From contig VMGB01000001.1 in NCBI GenBank assembly GCA_007376295.1, forward strand, positions 372,001 to 436,000: 64,000 nucleotides of DNA, read 5' to 3'. The first letter of the stretch is position 1; each line of letters starts with the position of its first letter. Positions 17,847-27,118 of the stretch are shown here, one piece after another. The notes beneath the pieces were generated by a model. It was not told the origin of the DNA and did not search any database. It saw only the letters and a program-made list of their open reading frames with translations. This DNA comes from Parcubacteria group bacterium Gr01-1014_13 (GTDB taxonomy: Bacteria > Patescibacteria > ABY1 > Magasanikbacterales > GWA2-37-8). The translations under genes and the position numbers were made by a program.

Positions 17847-19009
17847 AATGATCTGTAAATATCGGTTACTTGATGAACATACTCTTCCACAGCAAATTTT
17901 TTAGTCTCTTTTTGACAGCCAGCCTTTAAGTGGCTATATACAACTTGGTCATCTAAACTAGCTAAAGCATTGGCTAGCGCAATTGGATGAGCTGGCGGCA
18001 CAATTAAACCAGCCTCCCCGACTACTTCCGGAATTGCGCCGCAATAGGTGGAAACAATGGGCACTTGCGCGCAAATAGCTTCGCCCAAAACATAGCCAAA
18101 TTGTTCTTGCCAAGTTGGTCGAGGAATACTTCCTAAGATAAGACATTTTGCCCCTTTATAAAACGCTAACATTTCGTCATATGGTAATTGACTGTGGAAA
18201 ATAACCTTATCGGTTAAGCCCCAATCCTTCACAATTCTAACCATGTTCTGGAGTTCAGGACCCTTACCAACTATTACCAATAATTTTTTGCTTGAATCTA
18301 ATAATTTGGAAAGGTATATCCTCCAACCATACAAAACATCGTAAACCCCTTTTTCTTTTACCAAACGATTTACCATTAAATATACTTCTTTTCCGGCTAA
18401 TTGAGGCGGAAAAATAGTTTTATCAATTACGGGAGCGGGTACGATTCCAGGAATAACAACCTGAATTTTTTTCTCTGGAACACCATAATCCAATAATAAC
18501 CCCGCAGCATCATGGGAAACTGGCAAGAACTTATCAACTTCTTCTTTGTTGTAATCCATTATTTTTTTAAGTTGACGACGCCAATAAAGAGGTGGCATTT
18601 TAAAACCTGGCCAATAATTATATTCAAATCTGCCAAAACTGTTTTCCCAAACTGTAACGACTGTCTTTAATTTTTTATTTATTTTTTTAGCCATCACCGC
18701 CTGATACGTAAAGTAGTTATACAATTCACTAGTATGAACGATATCAAAACCTTCCAACTTTTTTTCCAAACCAAAAAACCTTTTATACTGACCGAAAAAA
18801 TATTTATAAAAATTTTTAGACAAAAAATTATCGCTGCTGGTATGCATTTTTATCATTGGAAACGGCAAAGGCGATTGAACATAAACATTTTTACGCGCCG
18901 CAAAAACTGTTTGGACTATATCTTCGGGAAAATATTTCCAAGTCTTAGTTTCGTGATCTCCCAAACCATCTCCGCGAATCTGAGCTACGGTAATTTTTTT
19001 CTGAGACAT
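17840..19009 (-). CDS. GT4 family glycosyltransferase
   Basis: A 389-residue GT-B protein. The C-terminal donor domain shows MVNRLVKEKGVYDVLYG, LLVIVGKGPELQNM, VIFHSQLPYDEMLAFYKGAK, and EQFGYVLGEAICAQVPIVST, the last being a variant of the E-x7-E motif, followed by GAIPEVVGEAGLIVPP. It overlaps the fusion gene by 7 bp and follows the membrane protein gene by 4 nt. A retaining sugar transferase of the surface glycan; donor unknown. Confidence 0.87.
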   Translation of the reverse strand: MSQKKITVAQIRGDGLGDHETKTWKYFPEDIVQTVFAARKNVYVQSPLPFPMIKMHTSSDNFLSKNFYKYFFGQYKRFFGLEKKLEGFDIVHTSELYNYFTYQAVMAKKINKKLKTVVTVWENSFGRFEYNYWPGFKMPPLYWRRQLKKIMDYNKEEVDKFLPVSHDAAGLLLDYGVPEKKIQVVIPGIVPAPVIDKTIFPPQLAGKEVYLMVNRLVKEKGVYDVLYGWRIYLSKLLDSSKKLLVIVGKGPELQNMVRIVKDWGLTDKVIFHSQLPYDEMLAFYKGAKCLILGSIPRPTWQEQFGYVLGEAICAQVPIVSTYCGAIPEVVGEAGLIVPPAHPIALANALASLDDQVVYSHLKAGCQKETKKFAVEEYVHQVTDIYRSLC

Positions 19010-19013
19010 AAAA

Positions 19014-20213
19014 TTATTTCATTTCGTATTTAAAATACAACACATCGCCTGTGGTGCTAAACTGATCCCTATTTTTCCAAAAATAGTTCCATGTACAAGG
19101 AATGTTATTTTTACACAGATTCATGATTGTAAAAAGAGTGGCGTAACGAAGGGTGCTTTGGATAATATAAGGAGTGATCATAGCTAGAACTACCATACCA
19201 ATAGCGAGATGCTTAAACCAACGTCCTTTAATATAAATGTTATATATACCATAAGCAGCTATTGGCGCAAACAGCCAGGCGGAAATAAATACCGTCCTGG
19301 CTATAAACATTGGCCAGCTATAATATGATAGACTTGATAGTATAACTGCTAACAAATAAATTTTTATATTCTTATCCAAATTCCGCCAATTTCTTATTAA
19401 GAAATATAAACCAATTGCAATAAATAGCCACAAAATATTATAGGTACTGGCATGAACACCAAACCATCTAAGCAAAGTAAAATTTTCCGCGACGTATGCC
19501 TTCCAATTTTCTGTAAACCAATATGCTGAACTGTAATTAACATCCTGCCCTCTGAAAAAATTGACAATAATTGTCGCAAACGGAAAAATAGAAAATCTAA
19601 TAAAGTTAAACACTCTTTCTTTCCAAGAAACTTTATCGAGTAAAAATAAAATACCGACAAATAATGCGCCCATACTGCCACTTTCCTTTGTCAAAAGCCC
19701 AAACGCAACGGCCATACCGCCTAAATAAAGCCATGACTTATTCTTATCTTCCCACCATCTCCAACCAGCATAAAGGGTCAGCACAAACCAAAAGTATCCG
19801 CCCATATCCTGAACTTGAGTAAGCGCATAACGCACCATTGCATATCCGGTCATGACAGTAATAGCGGAAACAAAACCGATAAAATTATTTTTAAAAACTC
19901 GCCTAATTAATCCGTATGTTAAAAGTACCAGGCCATAATAAAAAACTATATTGGTCGTAATCAAACTTTGCTCCGGCGACATAAAAAATAGCAACTTTGC
20001 GCTTACTACCGCATAAAAAGGATTCAGGTACCTGGCGGGGAAAAAGGAAACATCGTATCCTCTAAAAAATTTGATCAAATCTATAAAGCCCGATGTGTCG
20101 TTATTGGGATGAAAACCATATAAAAAACTAAAAACAACCAAATTAAGCGTGGCCAAAAAAGCTAGTGAAAAAATGATTTTGTGTTTTTTTATTTTTTCAA
20201 ATAAAGCCACCAT
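19014..20213 (-). CDS. Multi-spanning membrane protein, probable GT-C glycosyltransferase
   Basis: A 399-residue protein with about nine to eleven hydrophobic segments. Near the N-terminus, after the first span, is a loop with HPNNDTSGFIDLIKFF, in the place where GT-C enzymes carry an acidic catalytic site. WRWWEDKNKSW and TKESGS loops also occur. The layout resembles PMT_2/ArnT-like enzymes but I see no diagnostic motif. Its position between GT2 and GT4 genes fits a lipid-linked-sugar transferase. Confidence 0.6.
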   Translation of the reverse strand: MVALFEKIKKHKIIFSLAFLATLNLVVFSFLYGFHPNNDTSGFIDLIKFFRGYDVSFFPARYLNPFYAVVSAKLLFFMSPEQSLITTNIVFYYGLVLLTYGLIRRVFKNNFIGFVSAITVMTGYAMVRYALTQVQDMGGYFWFVLTLYAGWRWWEDKNKSWLYLGGMAVAFGLLTKESGSMGALFVGILFLLDKVSWKERVFNFIRFSIFPFATIIVNFFRGQDVNYSSAYWFTENWKAYVAENFTLLRWFGVHASTYNILWLFIAIGLYFLIRNWRNLDKNIKIYLLAVILSSLSYYSWPMFIARTVFISAWLFAPIAAYGIYNIYIKGRWFKHLAIGMVVLAMITPYIIQSTLRYATLFTIMNLCKNNIPCTWNYFWKNRDQFSTTGDVLYFKYEMK

Positions 20214-20228
20214 ACTTTTTATATAAAT

Positions 20229-20939
20229 TTAAAATGATTTAAAACGCCATTTTAAAATTGTCCACAAAACAACTAGTCCATCCCGATAACGAATCTTTTT
20301 TCCTTCCGCAAAAGTTCTCGGATTATAATGAATAGGAACTTCTGCTATTTTTAACCCCTTTCTAAAAAGTTTGCACAGTAATTCGACATCGTAGGCAAAA
20401 CCATCGGCTTGAATTGGCAAATCGACCATATACTGTCGTGGAATTATTTTGTAGCAAGCAAAAAAATCCGTCCCCTGTCTATTATACAACAAATTAATAC
20501 TGGCTATAATAAGTTTATTCCCCAAATATGTGAGCGGGTGCGGGTGAGACCAGCCTGTATGAATATTTTTTAATTCACTAAACCTAGCTCTGGATCCCAA
20601 ACTAATATCGGCTATATTTTTTTGTATTGGCTCAATCAAGGCTTTTAGGTCCTGTGGGTCATATTCTAAATCAGCATCTTGAATAGTAATGTAATCTCCC
20701 GTAGCCTGCGCTATCCCCAGCTTTACTGATGCCCCCTTACCGCTGTTTTTTTCTTTAAAAACAACTTTGTAGGTATCGCCCAAACCTTTTAAAATCTCCC
20801 GGGTTCCATCGGTTGAACAGTCATCAACAATAATGATTTCTTTTTGGCAATCATTTAAAAAAACTTGATCTACCCTTTTTAATATTTCAAGAATTGTATC
20901 TTTTTCATTGTAAGCAGGGATAATTATGGAAAGTTTCAT
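20229..20939 (-). CDS. GT2 polyprenyl-phosphate sugar synthase (Dpm1/DGT-like)
   Basis: A 236-residue soluble GT2: IIPAYNEKDTILEIL, IIVDDCSTDGTREIL, GKGASVKLGIAQATGDYI, QDADLEYDPQD, and a C-terminal EVPIHYNPRTFAEGKKIRYRDG. This is the standard form of dolichyl/polyprenyl-phosphate glucose or mannose synthases. It likely makes the lipid-linked sugar for the adjacent membrane protein at 19014-20213. Its ATG overlaps the TGA stop of the upstream oxidoreductase gene (ATGA), indicating translational coupling. Confidence 0.88.
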   Translation of the reverse strand: MKLSIIIPAYNEKDTILEILKRVDQVFLNDCQKEIIIVDDCSTDGTREILKGLGDTYKVVFKEKNSGKGASVKLGIAQATGDYITIQDADLEYDPQDLKALIEPIQKNIADISLGSRARFSELKNIHTGWSHPHPLTYLGNKLIIASINLLYNRQGTDFFACYKIIPRQYMVDLPIQADGFAYDVELLCKLFRKGLKIAEVPIHYNPRTFAEGKKIRYRDGLVVLWTILKWRFKSF

Positions 20940-21862
20940 AGCCGTTTACTTATTTCTTCCATCATCTTTGTAACCTTGCTTCCAAATTCGATACCGGTTA
21001 GCGGACGGCTATTTGTATTTATACACTCAATAAAATGTTCTAATTCATTTCTCAGCGGTTCACGCGCTGTTACTATAGGAACAACAGGCTGATCAATTAC
21101 ACCGGATAAAGGCAAGGTCGATTTATTTCCGTCCCGTACCGGATATGAATTTTTAATCCATTTTAATTTTACTTCTTCACGATCATTAAACAAAACCATT
21201 CCTTTGTCTCCCACTAGTGTTACTTTACGCACTTTTTCCGGCCAATACCAAGATGTGATTAGGTGGGCTGTCAGACCGCTTTGAAACTTTACTGTAACAC
21301 CGGTAAAATCATCTTTGGCGGAAGAATTAAACGAACGACTTGCTCCCGAAATTTTTACAATCTTTCCCGGAGAAAATAAATACTCCACTACCGCCAGATC
21401 GTGTATGCCGGCATCCATGAAACTTCCGACATCAGCTCTTAAAAGTCCGCAATAAAGATTTTCTCCCATTAAGTACTTAACTGTTCCCAGTTCGCTAATA
21501 CGATTCTTTATATATCGAATCGAATCGTTATAAATATATTGAAAACCAACCATGAAAACTAAACTTTTATTTTTCTTTAATTCTTTTTCTACTTTTTTGG
21601 CTTCGGCAACGCTAAGCACCATCGGTTTTTCAACCAAAACATGCTTACCGGCGCGAAGAGATTTAAGTATTATTTCGCAATGAGTAGAGGGCGGGGTAGC
21701 AATGACAACACAATCAATTTCTTTGTTATTTATAATTTCATCCGTTTCTGCAGATGTATTAGAGGTTTTGACTAACTTTACACCAGGAATTTCCGGCAAC
21801 AAACGAACATAGTGTTTTCCAAAATGCCCCAATCCGATTATCCCAAATTGCAGAATTTTCAT
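20936..21862 (-). CDS. Gfo/Idh/MocA family NAD(P)-dependent oxidoreductase
   Basis: A 308-residue protein with the N-terminal GIIGLGHFGKHYV Rossmann loop, ATPPSTHCEI, the family hallmark VEKPMVLSVAEAK (EKP), and DAGIHDLAVVEYLF in the C-terminal substrate domain. Members in sugar loci reduce or oxidise keto groups of NDP-sugars (WbpB or 3-ketoreductase type). Placed next to the C-methyltransferase/SDR fusion, it may reduce the 4-keto or 3-keto sugar after methylation. That link is an inference. Confidence 0.87.
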   Translation of the reverse strand: MKILQFGIIGLGHFGKHYVRLLPEIPGVKLVKTSNTSAETDEIINNKEIDCVVIATPPSTHCEIILKSLRAGKHVLVEKPMVLSVAEAKKVEKELKKNKSLVFMVGFQYIYNDSIRYIKNRISELGTVKYLMGENLYCGLLRADVGSFMDAGIHDLAVVEYLFSPGKIVKISGASRSFNSSAKDDFTGVTVKFQSGLTAHLITSWYWPEKVRKVTLVGDKGMVLFNDREEVKLKWIKNSYPVRDGNKSTLPLSGVIDQPVVPIVTAREPLRNELEHFIECINTNSRPLTGIEFGSKVTKMMEEISKRL

Positions 21863-21877
21863 ACTGCAAAATTATAT

Positions 21878-24169
21878 TTATATTAAGATGTTTTTCATCC
21901 ATTTATAGGAACGAGCTAATCCGTCTTGTAAACTGATCGATGGGTTATAGCCCACCATCGACTTGGCTTTGGACAAATCCGGACAGCGTCTGGAAGGTTC
22001 GTCTTGAGGGTAATTATCAGGATAATTAACTAAGTTTATTTCAACTTTTTTGTCTGGTACAACAGTTACAAAAATTTCGGCTAGTGATTTCATATTAATT
22101 TCCGGACCATCGTTGCCAATATTAAACACTTCACCATTTTTGTCGGAAAGCAAAACTTTAAAGAAACCGATGATGGCGTCGGTAACATAACAAAATGTCC
22201 GTGTCTGATTTCCTTTATCGTGGACGGTTAGTGGCTTGCCTTCAATGGCCTGGCTTAAAAATGTTGGTACGACTCTGTAGTCTTTAGCGCTCATCCCTGG
22301 ACCATAGACATTAAAAGGACGGACAAATTTAACAGGAACTTGGTGTGTTTGGTAATAAGCCATGCACAAAGTTTCACCAAGACGCTTGGATTCATCATAG
22401 CAAGATCGTGGGCCGGTGGAAGAAACATTGCCCTTGTATGTCTCCGGAGTAGGAATAAACTTTGGATCCGGATCTCCGTAAATTTCACTGGAACTAAAAT
22501 ATAATACGCTGGTTACATTTTTCGCCAAAGCCAGCTTTAACATGTTATTTAAACCTAAAACTGTTCCTTCTATAGTTTCGATTGGGTATTTCTTGTAATA
22601 AACAGGTGAAGCAATGCCGGCGGCAGAAACAATATAATCAATCGGCATATCCAGAGAAATTGGCTCACAGATGTTGTGCTGTTTAAACACAATATATTCG
22701 CTGTTCACTTCTTTGAGAAGATTGTTTTTCTTTCCGACAATATGATTGTCGAGCGAAAGTACTCGGCAAGGTGTTTTAAAATATTTTTTATTTAACAAGT
22801 CTATCGTCGCTGTTAGGTAGCTGCCGACAAATCCGGATCCGCCCGTAATCAAAACAGTTTTACCTTCGAGCGCACCCGCCACTTTCTCTATCCCTTTGGC
22901 AATAACATTTAAATCTTCTTCCACTACCCCACTAACAACTTGGGCAAATGGTACGGGGATAATAAAATTCTCGAAATCAGAACATTTCTTAATAATAGAA
23001 TCGGCAAAATTCCAAGCTAAAATTAGGATATAATCCGGAGGATTTTCTTTCAATTCAGTAGCGGCTTTTACCGGAATATGCGTACCCGGAGAATATAGCC
23101 CTTGTTTCCACACGCTATCATCAACAATATAATCCAAAGTTTCCGGTCCGATATTAAAGTAATTCAACAAAGTACTGCCTTTTGCCGGAGCGCCATAACC
23201 AATAATTTTTTTGCCTTTAGATTTTAAGTCGCGCAAAAGTTCCAGCAAACGAGTTTTATTTTCACTAATTTTGCCTTGAAAATTTAGAAAGGTTTCTATA
23301 TCAGTCATCTTTCTTTCGTTTTCATGAGCGATAAATTTTTCTATGTTTGGCGATACAGTATGCTTCCCGCCTTTTCTCTGCACAAAGACACGCAGAGATC
23401 CACCGTGAGTATCTGTTTTTTCAACATCAAATACCTGCATTCCCAAACGATCAAATAAAGTACTGATTGTTTTTACAGTAAAATAAGAAAGGTGTTCATG
23501 ATAAATAGTGTCAAATAAATTTTTCTCGATTAAATCCAATAAATAGTATGCTTCGATAACAAAAACACCATCATCAGCCAATAAAGTTTTTACTCCTTCC
23601 ACCACAGAATCCAAATCGTCTATGTGCGGAAAAACGCTGGTGGCTGTCATCAGAGATGCTTTGCCCTTTTCTTGCGCTATTTTACCAGCCACTTCCGGAG
23701 TAAAATATGCCGCCATTGTTTCTATACCATTTTCGGTTGCTCTCGCCGCAATATTTGCAGCCGGATCAACGCCCATTATCTTTATACCCATTTCTTTATA
23801 TGGACGCAGTAAAATTCCATCATTGCTGCCAATATCAACCACCAATGAATTGCTATCTAAAGCAAATCGCTGAGCCATTTCACTGGCAAAAGATTTGAAA
23901 TGGGCCACAAAAACTGGTGAAGTGGATGAGCTATAGACATAATTACCAAAAAGAAGATCTGGAGATACTACGTCTGTGAGCTGAACAAATGAACAGTCCT
24001 TACAAAAAGACAGCTCCAGCGGAAAGCTGGGCTCTGGTTTGTCTAGGTCTTCTGGTTTTAAGAAAGCATTGGCCGGAGGCGTGCTTCCCAAACTTAATAC
24101 TTTGGCTAAATTTGTTCCTTTACAGACCCTACAGTCATTTTTTGTTACACAGAGATCACCAAGAGACAT
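21878..24169 (-). CDS. Fusion: sugar C-methyltransferase + NAD-dependent SDR epimerase/dehydratase
   Basis: A 763-residue fusion. Residues 1 to about 420 are a TylC3/TcaB9-like sugar C-methyltransferase: N-terminal zinc cysteines (CRVC, CKDC), SAM motif VVDIGSNDGILLRPY, the catalytic region TIYHEHLSYF, HGGSLRVFVQR, and a C-terminal GYGAPAKGSTLLNYF domain. From about 435 a full extended SDR follows: ITGGSGFVGSYL, SAAGIASPVYYKKYP, FSSSEIYGDP, YDESKRLGE (YxxxK), RPFNVYGPGM, resembling UDP-glucuronate decarboxylase/GDP-mannose dehydratase relatives. One polypeptide would thus make or process a keto sugar and C-methylate it. Stand-alone C-methyltransferase at 38509 is a paralogue of the first half. 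Confidence 0.88.
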   Translation of the reverse strand: MSLGDLCVTKNDCRVCKGTNLAKVLSLGSTPPANAFLKPEDLDKPEPSFPLELSFCKDCSFVQLTDVVSPDLLFGNYVYSSSTSPVFVAHFKSFASEMAQRFALDSNSLVVDIGSNDGILLRPYKEMGIKIMGVDPAANIAARATENGIETMAAYFTPEVAGKIAQEKGKASLMTATSVFPHIDDLDSVVEGVKTLLADDGVFVIEAYYLLDLIEKNLFDTIYHEHLSYFTVKTISTLFDRLGMQVFDVEKTDTHGGSLRVFVQRKGGKHTVSPNIEKFIAHENERKMTDIETFLNFQGKISENKTRLLELLRDLKSKGKKIIGYGAPAKGSTLLNYFNIGPETLDYIVDDSVWKQGLYSPGTHIPVKAATELKENPPDYILILAWNFADSIIKKCSDFENFIIPVPFAQVVSGVVEEDLNVIAKGIEKVAGALEGKTVLITGGSGFVGSYLTATIDLLNKKYFKTPCRVLSLDNHIVGKKNNLLKEVNSEYIVFKQHNICEPISLDMPIDYIVSAAGIASPVYYKKYPIETIEGTVLGLNNMLKLALAKNVTSVLYFSSSEIYGDPDPKFIPTPETYKGNVSSTGPRSCYDESKRLGETLCMAYYQTHQVPVKFVRPFNVYGPGMSAKDYRVVPTFLSQAIEGKPLTVHDKGNQTRTFCYVTDAIIGFFKVLLSDKNGEVFNIGNDGPEINMKSLAEIFVTVVPDKKVEINLVNYPDNYPQDEPSRRCPDLSKAKSMVGYNPSISLQDGLARSYKWMKNILI

Positions 24170-24177
24170 ATTTTAAT

Positions 24178-24573
24178 TTATATAAGCTTCACACGAACAG
24201 TATCTTGTTCATAATCACCCTGACTTCTGGATTTTAAAGCAAAAACGAAACAAGTTGTATCTTCCAAAAACTTCATGGCATGAGCTACCATTGGTCGAGA
24301 AAAAACCATATCACCAGCTTTAACAATCTCTTTTTCCATCTTGGTTAAATCTGGGACACCATCAACTAGAGGTGCTTCATAATACTCCATGCTTCCGGTG
24401 AGTAAATAAACATGATGCCCGTCTTCTTTGTGGTAATGATTAGCGCGAATAGCACCCGGCTTAGAAGTCATCATTAGCATACTTTTAATAGTTGTCTGGC
24501 CATCATCGAGCAATTTGGTGATTCCACCTCTGTCATCAACAAATTCTGGAGCAATATTTCTTACGATTTGCAT
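24178..24573 (-). CDS. Cupin-fold protein, WxcM/RmlC-like
   Basis: A 131-residue single cupin. It has DDRGGITKL near the N-terminus, RANHYHKEDGHHVYLLTGSMEYYE carrying metal-binding-type histidines, and a second motif GDMVFSRPMVAHAMKF. The DxRG and R-NHYH pattern is shared with FdtA/WxcM-like sugar ketoisomerases and dTDP-sugar epimerases. It is the first gene of the operon and lies 8 nt before the methyltransferase/SDR fusion, so it probably acts on the same NDP-keto sugar. Confidence 0.78.
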   Translation of the reverse strand: MQIVRNIAPEFVDDRGGITKLLDDGQTTIKSMLMMTSKPGAIRANHYHKEDGHHVYLLTGSMEYYEAPLVDGVPDLTKMEKEIVKAGDMVFSRPMVAHAMKFLEDTTCFVFALKSRSQGDYEQDTVRVKLI

Positions 24574-24611
24574 ACTAAAAATGAGTTAATTTAATGAGAT
24601 TAGTTGATAAA

Positions 24612-24640
24612 ATTATATTATACCAGCCAAACAAAGTCAA
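24612..24640 (-). promoter_or_regulatory. Promoter for the 24.6-14.8 kb minus-strand operon
   Basis: Minus strand TTGACT (24635-24640), 17-base spacer, TATAAT (24612-24617), leader about 35 nt to the cupin start. It is back-to-back with the radical SAM promoter. Confidence 0.75.
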
Positions 24641-24648
24641 CTGGGATA

Positions 24649-24678
24649 TTGACTTTTTACCCAAAAACAGCCTATAAT
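24649..24678 (+). promoter_or_regulatory. Promoter for the radical SAM gene
   Basis: TTGACT (24649-24654), 18-base spacer, TATAAT (24673-24678). A strong AAGGAG at 24696-24701 precedes the ATG by 6 nt. Confidence 0.78.
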
Positions 24679-24707
24679 TCAGCCAGACTGATAACAAGGA
24701 GTATATA

Positions 24708-26240
24708 ATGTCGAGACTACAACCAAAAATTCTTTTGGTTTACCCGCCTAACCAGCTGATGGCTATTGAAATGCCCCGGCCGGACGGTTCGCTCGGCCCA
24801 TTGTACCTCAGCGGCGCTCTTCGCGACGCAGGGTTTGATGTTGATCTACTGGACGCTTCTGTCGGTACAAACGAAGATAAGCTCAGTGATACGTTCCACA
24901 ACCGAGTTCTCTTGCCGAACGGTCTAACCCGTATCGGCATGACCCCGGATCGCCTGCGGGAATACTTCGCCAAAGGCAACTTTGATATCGTAGGTATTAG
25001 CAGTAACTTCACCCCCCAGACCAAAATGGCTCTGGAGGTGGCAGGCATTGCTAAAGAAGTAAACCCCGAAACTCTAGTTATTGCGGGTGGTGTCAATGCC
25101 CGCGCACTTTCGGATCGTTTCCTAGCGAGTCGTTTGGTGGACGTGGTCATCCTCACCGAAGGTGAAAAAATCATCGTCGACCTGGCTCGTGCCTGGCAAC
25201 AAAACACGTCGTTTGACAATGTAAATGGTATTAAATACTTGCGCACGGGATTCCCGGTGACTAGGCCAGTAACTCCGGAATTAATCTCGGATAATCTGGA
25301 CAGTCTACCGATTCCAGCCTGGGATCTTCTACCACATGCCAAATACGACGAAATCAATAGTCCGCATGGTAGTATCATTAGCAGTCAGAAGCGGCGTTAC
25401 GCCCCTATCATGACCTCGCGCGGCTGTCCGTTCCGCTGCGCATACTGCCACATTAGTGAAGAAAAAGAGGCCGGCTCCTTCACAGGCGATATCGGCTCAT
25501 TGCGACTCAAATCGATTGATCGCGTTATGGAGGAACTAAAAAAATTACTCGCGCTTGGAGTAACCCACCTCTATATCGAAGACGACAGTCTTCTCGCCAA
25601 AAAAGCTCGCATCAAAGATCTTTTTCATCGCCTTACCGGCCTTGGACTGAAGATTAGCGGTGTGAACGGCGTAAATCTAGTCCACTTTGGTATCCCGACT
25701 ACAAACGGACGGCTAAAACCAGACGTTGGGTATCTGGAAATCCTAAAGGGTGCTGGATTTGATGAGATTGTCTTCCCGGTAGAATCCGGAAATCAACGGA
25801 TTCTTGATAAATACGCTACGTCTAAACTGCCTCTGGATAAACTTGATGTCATCCAACTCGTGCGCGATGCGGTGGAAGTCGGAATTACCTGTCCAGTCAA
25901 TATGATGGTTGGGTTCCCCGACGAAACTAAAGCCGAGATGAATGAGAGTGTTGAGCTGGCAAAGAAACTCATCGATGCTGGTGCTCGATACGTAACGTTC
26001 TTTATTCCTATTCCGTTCCCCGGAAGCAAGCTATACCGTATGGCTATCGACGGGGGCCACTTGTCAGCTGATTTCGATCCGGACACGATGAATTGGAAAA
26101 ATGCTGTCATGCAAAATACGACGGTGCCACCGGAGGAAGTGGTGGAATTCCGCGATTGGGCGTGGGAAACAGTAAATAGCGAAGACTATAAGAAGAAACG
26201 TAAAGAAAGAGAAATTGGCGATCAGCGCTTTGCAAAATAA
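24708..26240 (+). CDS. B12-binding radical SAM protein
   Basis: A 510-residue protein. The N-terminal cobalamin-binding domain (about 1-180) has VYPPNQLMAIEMPRPDGSLGPLYLSGAL, DIVGISSNFTPQ and VIAGGVNARALSDR. The radical SAM core holds the 4Fe-4S motif CPFRCAYC (CxxxCxxC) preceded by TSRG, and a later VESGNQRILDKYATSKL typical of the BchE/MiaB-like elongator superfamily. Substrate unknown; such proteins methylate or rearrange unreactive carbons. It is a single-gene plus-strand unit with near-consensus promoter, strong Shine-Dalgarno and terminator. It is visibly richer in G+C than its neighbours, hinting at transfer or high expression. Confidence 0.88.
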   Translation: MSRLQPKILLVYPPNQLMAIEMPRPDGSLGPLYLSGALRDAGFDVDLLDASVGTNEDKLSDTFHNRVLLPNGLTRIGMTPDRLREYFAKGNFDIVGISSNFTPQTKMALEVAGIAKEVNPETLVIAGGVNARALSDRFLASRLVDVVILTEGEKIIVDLARAWQQNTSFDNVNGIKYLRTGFPVTRPVTPELISDNLDSLPIPAWDLLPHAKYDEINSPHGSIISSQKRRYAPIMTSRGCPFRCAYCHISEEKEAGSFTGDIGSLRLKSIDRVMEELKKLLALGVTHLYIEDDSLLAKKARIKDLFHRLTGLGLKISGVNGVNLVHFGIPTTNGRLKPDVGYLEILKGAGFDEIVFPVESGNQRILDKYATSKLPLDKLDVIQLVRDAVEVGITCPVNMMVGFPDETKAEMNESVELAKKLIDAGARYVTFFIPIPFPGSKLYRMAIDGGHLSADFDPDTMNWKNAVMQNTTVPPEEVVEFRDWAWETVNSEDYKKKRKEREIGDQRFAK

Positions 26241-26247
26241 CAATACC

Positions 26248-26279
26248 CGAGATAGAACCTCCCTATCTCGTTTTTTTTT
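26248..26279 (+). terminator. Factor-independent terminator of the radical SAM gene
   Basis: Perfect 8-bp stem CGAGATAG/CTATCTCG, seven-base loop, then nine T. The stop codon and last codons of the convergent GT2 gene are built into the hairpin. Confidence 0.9.
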
Positions 26280-27096
26280 GACTTTTTTCTATCTGCCAAA
26301 CTTGCCAATAAAGAGAGAAGTAATAAATATAATTATAAAAACAGAGTTTCCATCCCGTCCAACTGGCCCATAATCCGTTTTTAAATTGGCCGAGAAAATC
26401 TTTAATCGGGTTAACGATTAAATAAAACACGATATGTGTTCTTACTTTTTTTGCGTAAGTAATCCATTTCTCTGGGGTCGTATTAAAACATTCATAAGTT
26501 ACTAATTCCGGAAAAAAATATCTGGCATGAATCGGAGACCACATTTCTCTTTTTCTTTTAACGGTGGCTCGCGAGATATTGTTATAAAGCGGGCGGTGTC
26601 GCAGATATATTTCTAACTTTTCAGTTTTACCGTCAACCTCTCCCATCGCATGAGGAATACCGACAAAACGCATAGCCGATTTTTTGAAAAGACAGGCTTT
26701 TTGAATTCCTTTGCAGCGTAAAGTTTTTTTGCCGTCCCACATCTCCCAATTAAATATAAATCTATTAACGCCATTTTGATTATTTACTTTTTCCCTGATT
26801 AACGGAAAATCTTTTTCTTCCAGAGATTCATCGGCATCCATAAGCAGGATCCAGTCTCCCACTGCGGTATTAAAACAAAAAACAAAATGCAGAGTAGAAA
26901 TCCCGGCATGCGGCCGCACAAAAACTTTGTCGGTATATTCTCTAGCTATTTCCAAAGTTTTGTCTTTGCATTCGCCATCATGTACCACAATAATTTCATC
27001 CACTAAACCTTTAATACTGTCCAAGCATTTTCGCACAATTTTTTCTTCGTTGTACACGATAAGACAGGCAGAAATTTTTTGCTTGCTATTTTCCAT
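26263..27096 (-). CDS. GT2 glycosyltransferase, LPS core heptosyl/glucosyltransferase-like
   Basis: A 277-residue GT-A enzyme of the WaaE/KdtX-like GT2 group: SACLIVYNEEKIVRKCLDSIKGLVDEIIVVHDG, then LLMDADESLEEKDF with the DxDE motif typical of this group. The C-terminus is rich in aromatic, probably membrane-associating residues (FYNYIYYFSLYWQVW). It is the last gene of the GDP-heptose operon, so a heptose or a sugar next to it is a reasonable guess for its substrate. Its stop lies inside the radical SAM terminator hairpin. Confidence 0.85.
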   Translation of the reverse strand: MENSKQKISACLIVYNEEKIVRKCLDSIKGLVDEIIVVHDGECKDKTLEIAREYTDKVFVRPHAGISTLHFVFCFNTAVGDWILLMDADESLEEKDFPLIREKVNNQNGVNRFIFNWEMWDGKKTLRCKGIQKACLFKKSAMRFVGIPHAMGEVDGKTEKLEIYLRHRPLYNNISRATVKRKREMWSPIHARYFFPELVTYECFNTTPEKWITYAKKVRTHIVFYLIVNPIKDFLGQFKNGLWASWTGWKLCFYNYIYYFSLYWQVWQIEKSQKKTR

Positions 27097-27118
27097 ATGC
27101 TAATTAGCTGATTTTAAA

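Noticed and set aside
24740..25378. 212-codon minus-strand open frame inside the radical SAM gene
   Set aside because: It is antisense to a well-supported gene with intact motifs, lies in a G+C-richer stretch where open frames persist by chance, and has no recognisable domain.
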